Assembly (NCBI GenBank): GCA_002105175.1
Contig: MCGE01000036.1
Location: forward strand, 62,001-126,000
Source of the DNA: Absidia repens
Lineage: Eukaryota > Mucoromycota > Mucoromycetes > Mucorales > Cunninghamellaceae
DNA: 64,000 nucleotides
Reading direction: 5' to 3'
Part shown: in pieces, positions 1-13,168 of the stretch
Layout of the letters: the number at the start of each line of letters is the position of its first letter
Numbering within the stretch: the first letter of the stretch is position 1
Notes under the pieces: generated by a model
Seen by the model: only the letters and a program-made list of their open reading frames with translations
The model's database searches: none
What the model was told of the DNA's origin: nothing
Made by a program: the position numbers and the translations under genes

Positions 1-563
1 TTGGGTTGAGCTTTTGTCTCCCCACTTGTATAGTTTAATAAAAAATCAATTTTGGTTCAATCACAAGGATGATCTCCATTTTACTTACGGCACTTACGGC
101 CGTTGATGATTATCTCAATGGAACAGTCGGTGTAGTTATTTTATATTTATTTACGTTTATATTAATAAAGGTTTTATACCTTCAACAGGCGGATGGTATC
201 TTAGTTATTATACAATGGAAAAAATGACGGATGATCTCTACAATCCATTCGAGGCTGTTCTCCAAGCTCAATTAAAAAATAAAAATTGGTCATTGATGTA
301 GGCCTTAATGCTTTTGTATTTCCTCTCTTTTTCCCTTCCACTTCACACCTATCAGAACAAATTCAGTCATAGGATGACATACCAAATTAGAGAAGAAAAA
401 TGTCAACAATAGTTTATTTTTCATGATAAAAAAAAAAAAGGAGAGTAATAAAAATGACTAGCAAAAGAGAAGCAAAAAAAAAAAGTGGAATGATATGGGG
501 ATGATACAAAACAAGTGAAAATAAAAAACTAACAAAATAATAATAATATAATAATACGTAAAT
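1..563. other. Intergenic DNA downstream of the Pol5 gene
   Basis: No gene is supported here. The stretch is AT-rich with short poly-A runs. A minus-strand AATAAA at about 411-416 could be the polyadenylation signal of the Pol5 gene that ends at 564. An AATAAA-like signal near 166-171 on the plus strand could belong to a gene left of the window, but nothing coding reaches in. Confidence 0.5.
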
Positions 564-676
564 CTATGATCTATCCAAGATGGATTTGCAAGTGGTTCGG
601 ATAAGAGGTGTGCCAAAGGTTTTGTCCGTGGAAAGAGTGGTGAATAAAGAAGCATCCCAGGTTGTGATCTACATTC

Positions 677-712
<36 letters not shown>

Positions 713-3700
713 TGAGTATGGGTTCCATCTGTCTCTCTCATTGTTTCTCCTACTATACTATTTTTCACAGTCTTCTTACCTTGGATCCCAATCGACTTGA
801 TGTTTTGTCCAGTAAACCGGCCAACTTCATCAATGATTTCATCTTTTCATGGCTACCAGTGATAGTGGAGTCTAATAATAACTTGTTTGCAGAGCTTTCA
901 ATATGTTGGATCATGGTAGGTAACAACTTGCTAGTGAACGCTTGATCGACAGACTTTGTTTTCTATGAACAAAAAATAAGAGGAATAGGTGAGCATTACC
1001 GCCCTTTCCGCTCTTTTTTTTTTGATTCTTTACCTTTCCTACGCATTGTTGAACGAGTAAACCAGACCATTGACAAGCCAAGGAATGACGGAATGTATTT
1101 GCACAAGTATCGGGCACAATATGGGTGACCAGGGTATCCATCAAGGGGGACCAACAAGTTTGAGGGAAGCGTTGCAAGAGAGCCACAAAGTAAGAGGTGT
1201 GTAAAGGATTGGATTTCTTGGTCAAGAAGGCTTCTAAACTTGCCTTGTAGCAATCCATGTATTGTTGCAAGAGTTGACCTGCAGCCTTGGTCTTCTTTTC
1301 GCCAATCAGAGAATCAACGGTCACATCGGAGCCAGTACCAACAATGCATTTACGGACAAACAACAAAAGTTGACTACACATATCGCTATGAGCCTTGCCA
1401 CCACCATGGATACCGGTAGCAAAGGTGTGGATGGAGCGCATGATATCGAGTAATGTGGCATCGTCAAAGGTTCCATAAGGAGGCACTTCGGTGGCCTTAC
1501 CCAACTTGTTCTTCAAATAGGATTCCACCTTGTTGACAAATTGCACTGTGCTGGCCTTGGCCTTGGCCTTAGTGGATTGGACGACTTGTAAAAGAGGCAC
1601 AATGGTTCCAAGTAATAAGGGATTGGTGGGGTTCTTGCGCGCAAAGATAATCAAAAGATCCATCACATTATTCTTGAAATGTACCACACTTTCTTGCATA
1701 GCTATAAAAATAAAAATAAAAAAAGTGAGTGAATGATTTAACAAAAGACGGACGGAGAGGACAGGGCTTACTCTTTTTATCTTGCTTATCCATCTTCTTT
1801 TGCTTGAAAATTTCGGCCAACTTTTCATCAAAGGCTTCCATGGCATCGTCATCCAATAATTCTTCGTCGTCCGAATCGTCTCCACCCAAGATCCCTTGGC
1901 TTCGCATAGCAGCTTCCACCTTTTGTCGAAGTTCTTCATCCACCATGCCATTTTGATCTTCTTCTTCATCATCATCATCGCTTTCATCTTCATCGTCTTC
2001 GCTTTCGTCATCTTGGTCGATTTCCATCACATCATCATCATCTCCATCCAAGAGTTCCACATCATCATCTTCTTCGCTGTTATCTTCTTCATCACCAAAC
2101 AATTCTTCGCCACCTTGCTTGTTTTCATTTGTGACAATAATCTATAATAAAATAACACCAGTGAATAAATTGAACACATATATACATATTGGGCCGTTTT
2201 TTTTTTTTTTGTTTTTTTTTTGTTGCTGCACTTACGTTGATCAAGTTTTCCATGGCTTGCTTGGTAAGGAGAGGAGAGAAGAGTTCAAAGACATGTTCAG
2301 TGATGCCCTTGAGCATAGGAGATGCACTGGTCAAGAAACTGAGCAAGATATCCACAATGACTTCAATGGGTTCGGGTTCACCAGCAGCGGGTTCAGTGGC
2401 AGCGGCATTCTTCTTTTTGTTGTTCTTTTTCTTGCTAGCAGCAGCGGCACTTTGTTGTTTGTCCATTTTTTCATAACAATTCAATAAATCACCCAATAAG
2501 CCGGCACCTTCTTCTTGATCCATCAAAGAGTGCAACAAGACATGATAAAACAAAATTTCAAATCCGTAGGCCACATGGTCGCCACCTTGTTCGTTGTCGT
2601 CGGTAGCAGCACGGGATTTCAATCCATCGATGACCTTGAGCGTGGCAGTTTTGGCTTCATCTAAGGCCTCCATGGCTTCAGGATCGGCTTGAGCACGAAG
2701 GGTCAATGTAGGCTTCTTCAAGAGGGTTTGATAGTGGTTGTAGATAACATCTGCCCATAAACGACCATCGTTGGTGGATCCATTCCAGCGGCGAGTCTTG
2801 AGGTGGCCGGTTTCCGTCTTTTTGATAGGAGCCAATTTGGAAAGAGCCAACACCAAGGATTGGAATTTCGACTTGAGCATGGTACAGGAAGTTTCGGTCA
2901 AAACAGGTGTAGGAGTTTGGAAGTTGGTCAGGGCATCATCATCTTGAGCAGCAGCCTTGTTGGACTTCTTATTGGACTTTTTGGCACTGGCAGGCTTGAC
3001 ATCAAAGAAGGTATAGACCAAAACAAATTTGACAACATCGTTGATCCATGATTCTTCCTTGGGCGTTTTGGGATGAGTGACCAAAAGCAACATTTGATTA
3101 ATAGCCCATTCACGTTGTAATTCAATGGTACGTTCCGACACTTGATCATCAGCCTGTTGTTGTTGTTGTTGGTTGTTGACAAAGAGGCGGGCCAAGTAAA
3201 CAAGGTAATGGCGAATTCCGTCGGCATCCATAGTAGCCAATAAATTTTCCACAGTCTTTGTGCGAGTGATGCGATCGAATTGTTGATGTCCATATTGACC
3301 AATGAGTTGCGACACAACGGCAAAGCCGACTTGTTTGTTTTGTTCAGCGACCTGTTGGATGGTCATGGCGGTTTGACGAGCAGCCTTGTTCAAGAAACGG
3401 ACATCGGATGACAAATTGTTAATAAAGGTACGCATAAAGTTTTCCGTGAAGATCAATGGCATTTGGTCGGTAGATAATTGAGGAAGCACCTTGTTCATGA
3501 CTTGGAAACCCCAGTATTTACGACCATGGCTAGATTGTTGACTAAACATGTTGCCTAAAAAATATACATTGAGATGAGTTCGTTTTCTGTCCTCGTTGCT
3601 TTTGGATTACTGTTTGATTTTTATTTTTTTCTTACCATCAACGACAATGGACCAGAATTCATGGAAAGAGGCATTGTTCTTGTTGACTTTCTTGGATAAA

Positions 3701-4067
3701 ACAGTAGACAATAAACGATCCCAGATAGAATGTAATTGTGGAGTCCAATCGACTTGGTTTTCATTGTTGTCCAAAGGTACTTCCTATATATATTAACATA
3801 AAGGAATAAGTGGTGCTTCCCCAAAAAAATCCTAATTTCCTTCGTAATCTTACTCTGACAATGGAGGCTAAAAGTTCAAGATTAGCACGATCAAAGACGT
3901 TATCACTAGCCCAACCCTTGAAGGCATGAGACAAATCCACATTGGTCATTTGTTGTTGAATTGACAAGACCAAGTTCACTTCATCCACATTGGCCATATT
4001 TTCACGCACAAACAAGGAGAGAATTTTTTCCATGATCATGTCCTTTTCTTGCATTTTTTCGACCTGT

Positions 4068-4106
<39 letters not shown>

Positions 4107-4716
4107 AGGGGTCTTTGATTAATCATTTTGTACATCGCAACTCTATCCGCTAACTTACAAAGGGCAACATGTTGATGATGACATGGTAGCACACTTCATT
4201 CAAATAAGCTTTGGCATTGGCAATTTCCGAGACAAGGTCGATCATGCGAATGACATGAGCAGGTTGAGTAGTGGAGCGAGCCATCAAACCAGAGGCGACC
4301 ATGGCCATGATCCCAAACAAGCGACCAAATAACATATCACGCACTTCTTCACCAGACATACCACCGGTCCGTTCGGTGTATTGACAAAGTAAATCCATCA
4401 CGAGAGGAGCCGTAATACAATCCATCACTGCTAACAATTCGGTAAGTGCCAACGAGAACCCTTGACGAGCACCTTGACGAGACGAAGGCAAACCACGTAA
4501 TAAACGACGTACGGCGTAAGATACATCCGAAGCACATACTTGATCCAATTCCTCTTCCGTTCCGGCAACCTTTGGTGCAGTACTGTTGTCCATCGATTTT
4601 TCGTGTGCCAATTGGAAATCCACCAAGGTGCGAATAAGTGTCACCGTGGCTTGTTGGCGTGCCGCGGCATCCAAAGACGCTAAATCCCAATACAGATTCA
4701 AAGTGGTGGTGGCCAT
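564..4716 (-). CDS. POL5: DNA polymerase phi / Pol5-MYBBP1A family nucleolar protein
   Basis: Eight exons in minus-strand order: 4716-4159, 4063-3854, 3783-3636, 3554-2236, 2141-1772, 1701-1034, 962-780, 668-564. They join in frame to 1186 aa with GT-AG introns throughout. The protein is an alpha-helical HEAT-like repeat protein. Exon 5 (from about residue 746) carries a very acidic Asp/Glu tract, and a basic Lys-rich stretch lies near the exon 3-4 region and after the tract. This layout (helical body, late acidic tract) and N-terminal sequence such as LYWDLASLD and RRLLRGLPSSRQGARQGFSLAL fit Pol5/MYBBP1A. Family knowledge: a nucleolar factor for rRNA synthesis and ribosome assembly, not an active polymerase. 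The donor of exon 6 was set at 1033 because the alternative at 999 leads to an immediate stop. Several introns contain long poly-A/T runs. Confident in the family, less so in each splice site. Confidence 0.9.
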
Positions 4717-5022
4717 CTGTATTTATATATTTATAATAAAAAAAAAAGAATGGGAAAGGGGGATCGATCGAAAAGAAGAAGAAAAAAAAAAAAAAAAAAA
4801 CGAATAAAAAAAAAAAAAGGTGGAATGAAAAAAAAAAAGTGGCTTGCGCCCACAAAAAAAAAGTCTCTGGAAGCTATTTCACACCCCGCCGCATGAGCAA
4901 AAAAAAAAAAACGTCTTGCAAGTGCTACACAAAAGTAATAGTATTTTTTTATTATCTTAATACAATAACATAGTAAATAAATAAACATAACCCTAATCTA
5001 ATAAAAAACTAAACTAGGTAAA
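4717..5022. other. Spacer between heme oxygenase 3' end and Pol5 start
   Basis: About 300 bp of poly-A-rich DNA. It serves both as the Pol5 promoter and as the 3' flank of the heme oxygenase gene, which is in the same orientation. No coding potential beyond homopolymer-derived reading frames. Confidence 0.5.
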
Positions 5023-6761
5023 CTATTCCTTGACATAATAGCGCTTGTACACATGTAAACCCACAGAAATGGCGGTAACAGCAAGAGTGGTACCCATGAT
5101 CCAGCAAGTGATATTGGAGTCAGCAGGGGTAGGGCGGCGACGTTGTTGCTTACGTTGTTGATGCTTTTCTGATGCTCCGTTGGTAGCAGTGGTGGTAGTC
5201 GTTGTGGTGATGGTTCGGATGGTGGTGGAACCGTCTGGGTTGGTGATGGTTTGTTGTTGTTTTTGGACACGTTGGCTGACAGAAGGCATGGGAGGCAAAC
5301 AGTTGGTGTCGGACAAGTGTTGGATTTCATCAAAGACGGCGATATTGAGTTCAAAGGAACGGACGGCTTCGGCAACAATCCATTCACGGGTAGAAGCATT
5401 GACCTGAGCGCTGTTGAGTCGTTGACGGTAAAAGTCCTTGAATTCCGCTTGATTGCCCAAATGATCGAAATGGTAAAACGCTAACCCGACCTTGGTATCC
5501 CATTCCGCTGATCCTGGTTTTAATCCCATCACGGCCTGCTTGAGTCGTTTGGCCAATAATTGTCCCCCACTCAAATCGCCAAGGTAACGGGAATAACTGT
5601 GGGCAATCATCAATGCTGGATGCTTCGCACATGCTTCGTCCATGGCCGTCAAATATTGTTGTACCGCTGGTGTCACATTGGATTTATCTTCCACCAATGC
5701 CCGTGCTCGGTCCTTGCCATAAAAATAGTCAAGATCTTCCAAAAGAGCTTCTTCACGGTTCAGTTCGGTGGGGAAGTGAATCAATTGCACAGATGGATGT
5801 GATTTGTGTTGAGCCAATAATGCTTCCATTTTTCTATATTATCAAAAGGTCAGGTGATGTCAGTATGATTTCTCCGCCCATCCCAGCAACCCCCCCCTTA
5901 ATCGAAAGATAAACTTACTGATATACAAAGTAAAGAGACAAGATGTACCGGCCATATTCTTCACGAGAAATGTCCCCTTTCAGGAAGCGTCTATATTTTT
6001 TTAAAAAATAAAAGAAAAAGAAAAAGGTTATGATGAGGCGAAAAAGACAAAGACAAACCACTTACCTTGTGAAGACACTTGTTTCAGCAGCGCGGTGAAC
6101 CACCTTGGTACCTTCACGCATAGCTTGAGCCAATTGAGGATCTTCAAGAATGGCTTCGTCTTGCAATGTAGGTACGTTGTTTTCATTGAATACAGTTTCC
6201 AGTTCGGTGATTGTCAAGAATTGGTTGAGTACCTTGACCAAAGCAATACCATCATCGCAAGGAGGGAATTCTATAGTTCAAGAAAAAAAAATACGATAAG
6301 ACAAAGACACACAAGCTATATTATATTGTATGGCTTACCGTTCATATTCAAAGTAGGATGTTCTTTAGGAATAGTCGCCAAAAGTGTGGAGATTTCATCT
6401 TTGGACTTGTTGGAAAATGGGCAGCCTATGAAGAATAAAAAAAAAGGAGGGAGAAGGATGAGTGTTACGTAGTTCAGAGGTAGTGGGTAATAAATAGAGT
6501 ATACCTTTTTGGAAAGCAGGACTAAACACAAAAAAGAAAGAAAGATATCGATTAAAAAAATCGGGCCGTGTCGAGTAATAAAATAGAACTATACTGCACT
6601 TACCATTTGGCAAGTTCGGCGCTGTTGATGGCAAGGGATTCGACTTGGTCGACCTTGGCATAAGGACAACCAGAAGAAAAGGCTGGGCATTTGTGCTTCA
6701 AGCCTTCAAGATCAACACCTTCAAGGCCAGGATGATGAGGGGGCAAAGTGCTTTCAGCCAT
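5023..6761 (-). CDS. Heme oxygenase, tail-anchored, with N-terminal Cys-Pro motifs
   Basis: Six exons: 6761-6604, 6521-6505 (17 nt), 6425-6339, 6270-6066, 5990-5919, 5833-5023; 449 aa in frame. The heme oxygenase domain runs from about residue 135 to 345. GTKVVHRAAE places the likely proximal heme ligand at His146, and YSRYLGDLSGGQ (260-271) is the distal-helix signature. A Gln/Thr/Arg-rich linker leads to a hydrophobic segment at about 420-439 and a short basic tail, as in ER tail-anchored heme oxygenases. Family role: O2- and reductant-dependent cleavage of heme to biliverdin, CO and iron. The N-terminus is about 130 residues longer than the catalytic core needs. It carries two copies of a KCPAF-x2-GCP motif (Cys25/32 and Cys53/60), which look like heme regulatory motifs. 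The only ATG giving this N-terminus is at 6761. Confidence 0.93.
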
Positions 6762-7759
6762 GATGTTGTTATTGTTTGTTGGGAATAAAAATAGTAGAAG
6801 AGAAAAGAACAAGGAGAAGGCTTCTCACCCGACCCACCAACCCTTTTTTAACTTTTTGGTGCGTGGCGGATTTCAAACGCCGCCTACAGTAGTAAGAATG
6901 AACATGGGAGACAGAAAAATACCAACCTCATTCAAACCTTACCACTGATTTCTTATATATGAGACTTTCTTTTTACATATATGTGTCACATATCTTCATC
7001 CATATTTTTATACAAACCAATCAAAACCTCTTTCCATCCTTATTTTATATGAAGGAAGTGGGGAAAGAGTTTCTGGTCCCAGAAGACCGATAGTGCGCGC
7101 GCACGTTATTGCTTACAATTAACACAGCTGGTGATCTGATTTTTATTTTTTTGCCTGGCGCACATGTCAACAATGGCCTTGAATCGTTTGGGTAACCTTC
7201 TTTTATTTCAATCAAACTTGGCACAGTCATACTCATCATTGATATAGTTTTGATAATGAATTGAAGAATAATAAATGTTAAGAATTTAAAAAACCACAAA
7301 ATCCCAAAAAATTGGCACAAACACATACACAGAATAATCAATGTTGACCTCCTTAAGCCCCGTTGTCAATAAACAATTGCTCTTCTTTCAAAGGGAAGGC
7401 GGGGGTAAAGTTCGAGGGGCGAATGAAATGATTTCGGATTGTATCCCGGGAGACTTTTTTAAATTACGTATGTATGCGTGCGTTCCAGTGGCCGCCACTG
7501 CCACCGATAGCGGTGCGTAAAACCCTCAAGCGCTATGTTAAAAAAATGTAGGCTTTTCCAAGTAAATGAACCAATCACATGAATAAAATAACGGAAGTTG
7601 CATCTCTCACTTCACAAGCAAAAGGTTGGTATTTTTTTTTTTTGAAGAATTATATTTGATTTATATATCACTGTATGCTAAAGCCTCAAAATCAATGAAA
7701 AGAATATCATCACTTGACTAATATTAGCTCTATATATAAAACGAAGCATTCTATTAAAA

Positions 7760-7801
<42 letters not shown>

Positions 7802-8602
7802 TCGTTGGTGGATGAATGATACACTTCGATCCAATGCTGAAAATGTCATAGGTGAAGTAGTGTCCCGGTCTTCTCAACAATATGATGCATGAAAGATAAA
7901 AATTGTACAACCTAAGGCAACCATATTGTAATCATAGGATGATCTTATTAGACTCAGTTTCTATTTATACAAGGAAGCACCAGCAGAAGAGTAATAACAG
8001 CAACCAAACACAGTACCGTACAGTACGGTTTAACAATTATCATTCAAGTCACAAAATAGAAACAGAAAGGAGCCATCACAAGCAACCTCACAATTAGGCA
8101 CGTCGAAAAATTGATGGCATTGTTTGACCTCTACCCTCTACATACATATATATTGTCGGAACAAGTGAAATAACATTGTCATTGTGTACAATATCGCTGC
8201 TCTGCGGTGTGTATCCATACTATGTCTAGTAGTTCAAAGGTCTTTTTGGAACCTTTTTTTTTTATTTTATTTAAATGAAAAAGAAAACAAAATCAGGGAA
8301 ATGGTCAAAACTACACCTCAGCAAGAAACTGCAAAAAAAAAAAAAAAAAAAAAAAAAAACGGTGTTGGAACGATGTTGCTGGTGTGGCATATCATATGTC
8401 TGCTGGAAAACAAAATGGGAGACACCATCTTGTCAGTGTTCGTTTGTTATAGTACTGAGAAGAGAACTACACTATTGGCTACGTTGCATCGTGTTGATTT
8501 GCTGTAAAATAAAATAAAATAGAGAGAAGAAAAAATAGGCAGACTTCCTTTTTAGGATATTGCTGGGAAAAAAACCCCCTACCAGAACGACTGCCAAAAA
8601 AC
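6762..8602. other. Intergenic region upstream of heme oxygenase
   Basis: No supported gene. It contains a poly-A run of more than 30 bases near 7764-7799, a second at 8333-8359, and a near-perfect palindrome CCGTACAGTACGG at 8016-8028. The reading frames present are short and built on homopolymers. Confidence 0.5.
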
Positions 8603-9290
8603 GTTTGAAACTCAGTCCACGTGAATATTCATTTACTCCCACTTATTATTTTTTCGACTCTTTTCCTCTTTTTTTCTTTTTTCTCTGTCATTCAACTTCT
8701 TTGAGATTATGTTGATCTTAGATTAGTGTCAGGATTAGTTTAAAGGGGGTTTCAGCTCAGGGATGACAAGATACATGGGTAAACCCTTTCATTTTGGATC
8801 TAGGATCTGAAGACCACCCATTAGTGGGCCTTTTGAAGCTTTCATTCGCTTAGTTGTAGCTTCTCTAATATTTTGTATCTGCATCTGAATAAAATATGTC
8901 CCCTTCTACATACTTTAAGGAAAAATGTCTCATTAGTTTCTCTCATGACTTGCGCAAGTGATCACTTTTTACCGTCGTCGTTTTCGATCCATTGCTATAC
9001 CTATATGTCAATGAGAGATATTCTTTTAGTGTTTCTCATAGCTTTTAATGTTTGCTATATGTATTGCCTCCAGCTTCACACATATACATTTGGATTAGAA
9101 TTGACCAATTTTACAAATCTTTCACGGATATATTCTCTCCCCTCATGTTTTCCTCCAGTAGATCTTTATTACACTAGACTCTTGTTACAATGAAGCACCC
9201 TCACCCTCATCTTTAGTTTTATTACCTTCCAATATGCATCAATAAAATATGCCCCTTTTATTAGCCATTCTCCGAATTATTGTATGGTGA
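8603..9290 (+). repeat. Dispersed non-coding repeat, copy A
   Basis: Most of a repeat element shared with 26831-27604 (plus) and 15960-16680 (minus). Shared blocks include CCACGTGAATATT at the start, a block reading ATTAGTGTCAGGATTAGTTTAA, then AAACCCTTTCATTTTGGATC, and two AATAAAATAT-type blocks later (near 8888 and 9241). No long reading frame is conserved between copies, so it looks non-coding. Element class is unknown. Confidence 0.7.
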
Positions 9291-10625
9291 AAAAAGTGTC
9301 GCTATTATTGGTTGTTTTGAGAGTGTCCTACCAAACCCACTTGCTTTTGCAATTCACCTAATGTGGTTGCTTTTTCCTTTAGAGCCTCATAGTCTGTTTT
9401 GTCAGTTCAAGGTTCTTGGAGATTAAATAAGATAGCCCTATTTCCTGTTCGACAAATCATAAGATTGGCAACATGATTTCAGCTTTTACTATAGTGAATT
9501 TTAAACCACTTTCAAGTTTATCTAGGGCAATACTTGCCACCTCACCCCCAGACACTAAGTGGATCTTTTTCTTTCTTTCTTGCAAATTTGGTACCACAAA
9601 TGGTTTCAAATTGAACGCTACGAAAAAAAAAAAAAAAAAAAAAAAAAAATTGGCAACAGTGAATCGTTTATTTTACGTTCTTGCTGAATTGCATCAGACA
9701 GTATCATAAATAATATGCTTTGTTGTCATATGTACGGTGCATAGGCGAAAAACCATTGCTTAGTATACCTTTGATGGTTTCATTTACGATATCTGTACTT
9801 GTTCGTTATAATAAACCAATATTAACGAATACAGTAACCATACACATATAAGCTCGAAATCAAATTACTAAAAAACGGGGGGGGGGGGAGGCGGTTCTAA
9901 TGGCGATGAAGGACAACGACCATCATAAGATGTCTTACTTCACAGTCGCAAAGAAGGTGAAATCCCGTTATCGCGCTATATAAATATTTGTACATTGCAT
10001 GTATATAAGTAGGTATATTCGTTCTCTATGATAAGCTTGGAGGTAGAAAATGAAGGCCTTTTAAATGACAACAATGATGGATGACCTATGATGGATGATA
10101 CAGTATATCTATAAATACAGTACGGTACAGTACATGCAGTACTGTATAGTGCAATGAGCTATGGATATAAAGACAGTTTTTGTTTTCCCTTAAAGAAACA
10201 TACTACTACACAATATCATAGTATGCATATAAAGTACAGTGTGGAGCGTTACGGGGACTTGCGGTTACAGTATGTATTGTATTGACGTCATTCGAGGGAC
10301 ATGGTATACAAAGATGTCATCGAAGATACATATATTGCAGGATAAGAAATGGTTTTTGTTGTGAAATATCACTTACTCAATGTACCTTACAGTGGTAATA
10401 TTTTTTTTTTTTTGATAACATGTCAAAGAATGGCCTTCTTAATAAGCACAATCATTTGCAAATAAAGCGTGGTGGTGGTGATGGTTGCACTGTTTGGATG
10501 GGCAATTCGGGTTGTACCTCGGTCGGCATTCCAAAAAAAAAGGTTAATTTTTTTTTTTGGGTGGATGTATGGGCAACTGCAAACTTTTTTTTTTTTTTTT
10601 TTTTTTATCTCTTTTCAACCCACCC
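9291..10625. other. Intergenic region upstream of the MFS transporter gene
   Basis: No gene seen. It contains a poly-A run near 9622-9648, a G-run near 9880, and a cluster of TACAGTAC/GTACTGTA motifs at 10117-10147. Further single motifs lie near 10230 and 10262, within 0.5 kb of the MFS start codon. Confidence 0.5.
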
Positions 10626-12880
10626 ATGGAAATACCATTGGAACCTTTGGAAACGATCCCAACGGGGGAAAAGACCTCCATCTCCAGCAACTCACAACCA
10701 CACAAAGATGAACATTCAACAACACAAGGTTCCCTGGCATCGACTGATCAAACCAAAGATATGTTACCGCCTGGGTTGGCCCATATGAAAGGAAACCTAC
10801 CACCTCGTGTAGTCCTTTACTGTGTCATGGCAACGTAAAGTCAATTTTGTAATATATTAATCTATATATATATAAGTATAAATATCATACTCATACAGTT
10901 CCCTTTTTCTTCTTCTTCTTTCATAGGTTGTGTATGGTTTCTTTTATTGCTGCGTTTGATAACATGACAGTGGCAAGTAATACCCCTCATGTGGCTGCTG
11001 GTAAGAGTTTTTTCTTTAGCTAATGGCTGTTGGGTAGTGATAAAAAAAAAACTTATTTTTCTCGCTCTTGATCTTGTATAGAATTCAATGCGTTTACCCT
11101 CTATGGCTGGGTGAATACGGTAAATCCCTCTTCCCCCTCACCACATGTGTAGTCTCCCCTGTCGTCACTTACAAATACACTCACCCTAGATTTTTTTTTC
11201 TTTTATAGGCATTTTTACTCACAGCCTCCGCCTGTCAACCGATCTATGGGAAATGTGTGGATGCATTTGGTCGTCGGATATGTTTTTTATGTGCGATATT
11301 TAGTTATTTGATTGGCAGTGTACTTTGTGGGGCTTCTCAGAGCATGTTGATGTTCATCATTGCACGTGCCTTTTGTGGTATTGGTATTGGTGCTTTTGAT
11401 AGTTTGATGAAAATCGTTGTTGCTGGTAAGTTTCGTCTTCCCTCTTCCCTTCTCATGAATTATTAACATGGGGAATTCGTTTTGGTTTAGATTATATTCC
11501 TGTACGATATATTGGCTATTATCAATCCTTATTGGGTATTTCTTGGGGGTTGGGATATGTTGTAGGTGCTTTATGTAAGTAATTCCAAACCTGATATCGT
11601 ATCCTTCTTTTTCTCTTCTCACCTCTCCCTCCCTCTTTTTTTCATCTTTTCTACTTATTGCGTTTAGTGGGTGGGTTGGCAGTGGATCGAACGAATTGGA
11701 GAACGATCTTTTGGATGTCAACTGGATTATGTGTGGTAGCGTTGATCATGGTATATGCATTTATCGAAGCCCCTCAACATAAAGTGGATGTGAAAACTCA
11801 AATACGCCGGATTGATTTCTTGGGGATTGGCTTATGGGCCGTGGCTGTGGTTTGTTTGGTATTGGGTCTCAGCTGGGGTGGCACTACCTATGGTAAAAAA
11901 CCAAAAAAAAATATCACCAATATGACCGTTTTCCTCCTACTCACACCTCCTCCTTTGTTATGATAGAATGGCGATCTCCAATTATCATCACCTTATTATG
12001 CGTTTCGCTTGGTGTTATTATCGTTTTCAGTGTATGGGAAAACAAATGGGCACCTTATCCTATGATTCCTCGGCGGATCTTCCACAACCGAAGTAGTGTA
12101 TTGATTTTGGTGGCGGCATTTTTATATGGCGGGTGTTTCCAATCATTGATGACCTATGTACCTCTTTACCTCAGTGTGATTCGACGGGACGATGCCATGA
12201 CAAGTAATCTGGAACTTTTATGTTTGGTGTTATTTGCATGTATTGCCAATGTCATCACAGGAATTACGATCGTCAAGACTGGCAAGTACGTCTGGGCCAT
12301 TCGATTGGCTTTAGCAGTCTTGACCTTGGCATGTGGTTTGATGCAATTACTGGGCCGCGAATCCTCCATTGGTCTGGTAGTAGGTTTGATGGTGGTCGCT
12401 GGGATTGGTTCAGGTGGTATGATTAACGCCGAAATCATTGCTGCTCAAGGGTCCGTGGTCATTGAACAGTAAGTCTTTCTTTCTTTTTTTTTTCTTTTTT
12501 TTTTTTCAAACCTTGTCATTTGGAAAATTCATCGGTTTTCATTGGGAACGGGGTGTATTATTAGTGTGCCTGTGATTGTGACGTTTATGACATTTTGTGA
12601 TCAAGTGGGTGGGATTACAGGGATTACGGTGGCCGGAAGTATCTTGTCCAATACGTTGGGTACCAAAGTGGCAAATATTCCGGGAGTGTCAGCATCAGCC
12701 ATTCGACAATCGTCTGATTATATGTGGCAATTGACTGATAAGGTGATCCAAAACCAGGTGGTAAATGCCTATATGGATGCCATTCGGATTTCTTTTTATG
12801 GCTCTTTGGCTTTTGTGGCGGCTGGTTTACTTGTCTCTTTTGGACTGAAAACCTATGTCATGCGAAAACATGTCGCCTGA
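10626..12880 (+). CDS. MFS transporter, DHA2-like (14 TM) drug or small-molecule:H+ antiporter
   Basis: Eight exons: 10626-10834, 10927-11000, 11082-11119, 11209-11425, 11491-11574, 11668-11892, 11967-12468, 12565-12880; 554 aa in frame. An N-terminal cytosolic stretch of about 60 residues precedes many hydrophobic helices. Recognisable MFS elements are AFDNMTVASNTPHVAAEF in TM1, GKCVDAFGRR (motif A, loop 2-3), RAFCGIGIGAFDSLMKIVVADYIPVR (TM4-5 region) and GYYQSLLGISWGLGYVVGALLGG (motif C-like). Length and motif pattern fit the 14-helix DHA2 group, which also includes siderophore and vacuolar basic amino-acid transporters. The substrate cannot be read from sequence. Introns are short (about 65-100 bp). 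An AATAAAATGATTG polyadenylation-like signal follows at about 12971. Confidence 0.88.
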
Positions 12881-13168
12881 TATCCCCCACCCGTTTAGTT
12901 TTAGATATATTTATTTTATAGTATTAGTTTTATGTATTGTAGATGTGTATTTTTTATTTATTGCTTAGTAATAAAATGATTGTTATATAATATATGGTAT
13001 TTTGATGTGTCATGTCATAAAGTGATGCAGCCGCAAACAGCCAACCCGCGGGATTTGAACACCCGAAAAAACCAAAACCGTTCTCAGGGCGATTATTCAT
13101 CTTTTTTCCCCGCTCCTTACAGTTTTTTTATTTTTTTTTTTTGTCTCTTAAACATCACATATACACAC

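Noticed and set aside
992..1000. Alternative Pol5 donor at GGTAATG
   Set aside because: Joining it to the next exon gives a stop after about ten codons; the GTAAAG at 1033 keeps the frame and conserved C-terminus.
8873..9193. 106-codon frame in repeat copy A
   Set aside because: Not conserved in the other repeat copies; the repeat appears non-coding.
13030..13065. GGGATTTGAACACCC, like a tRNA T-arm (minus strand)
   Set aside because: The arms do not pair properly and no anticodon or D arm lies nearby.
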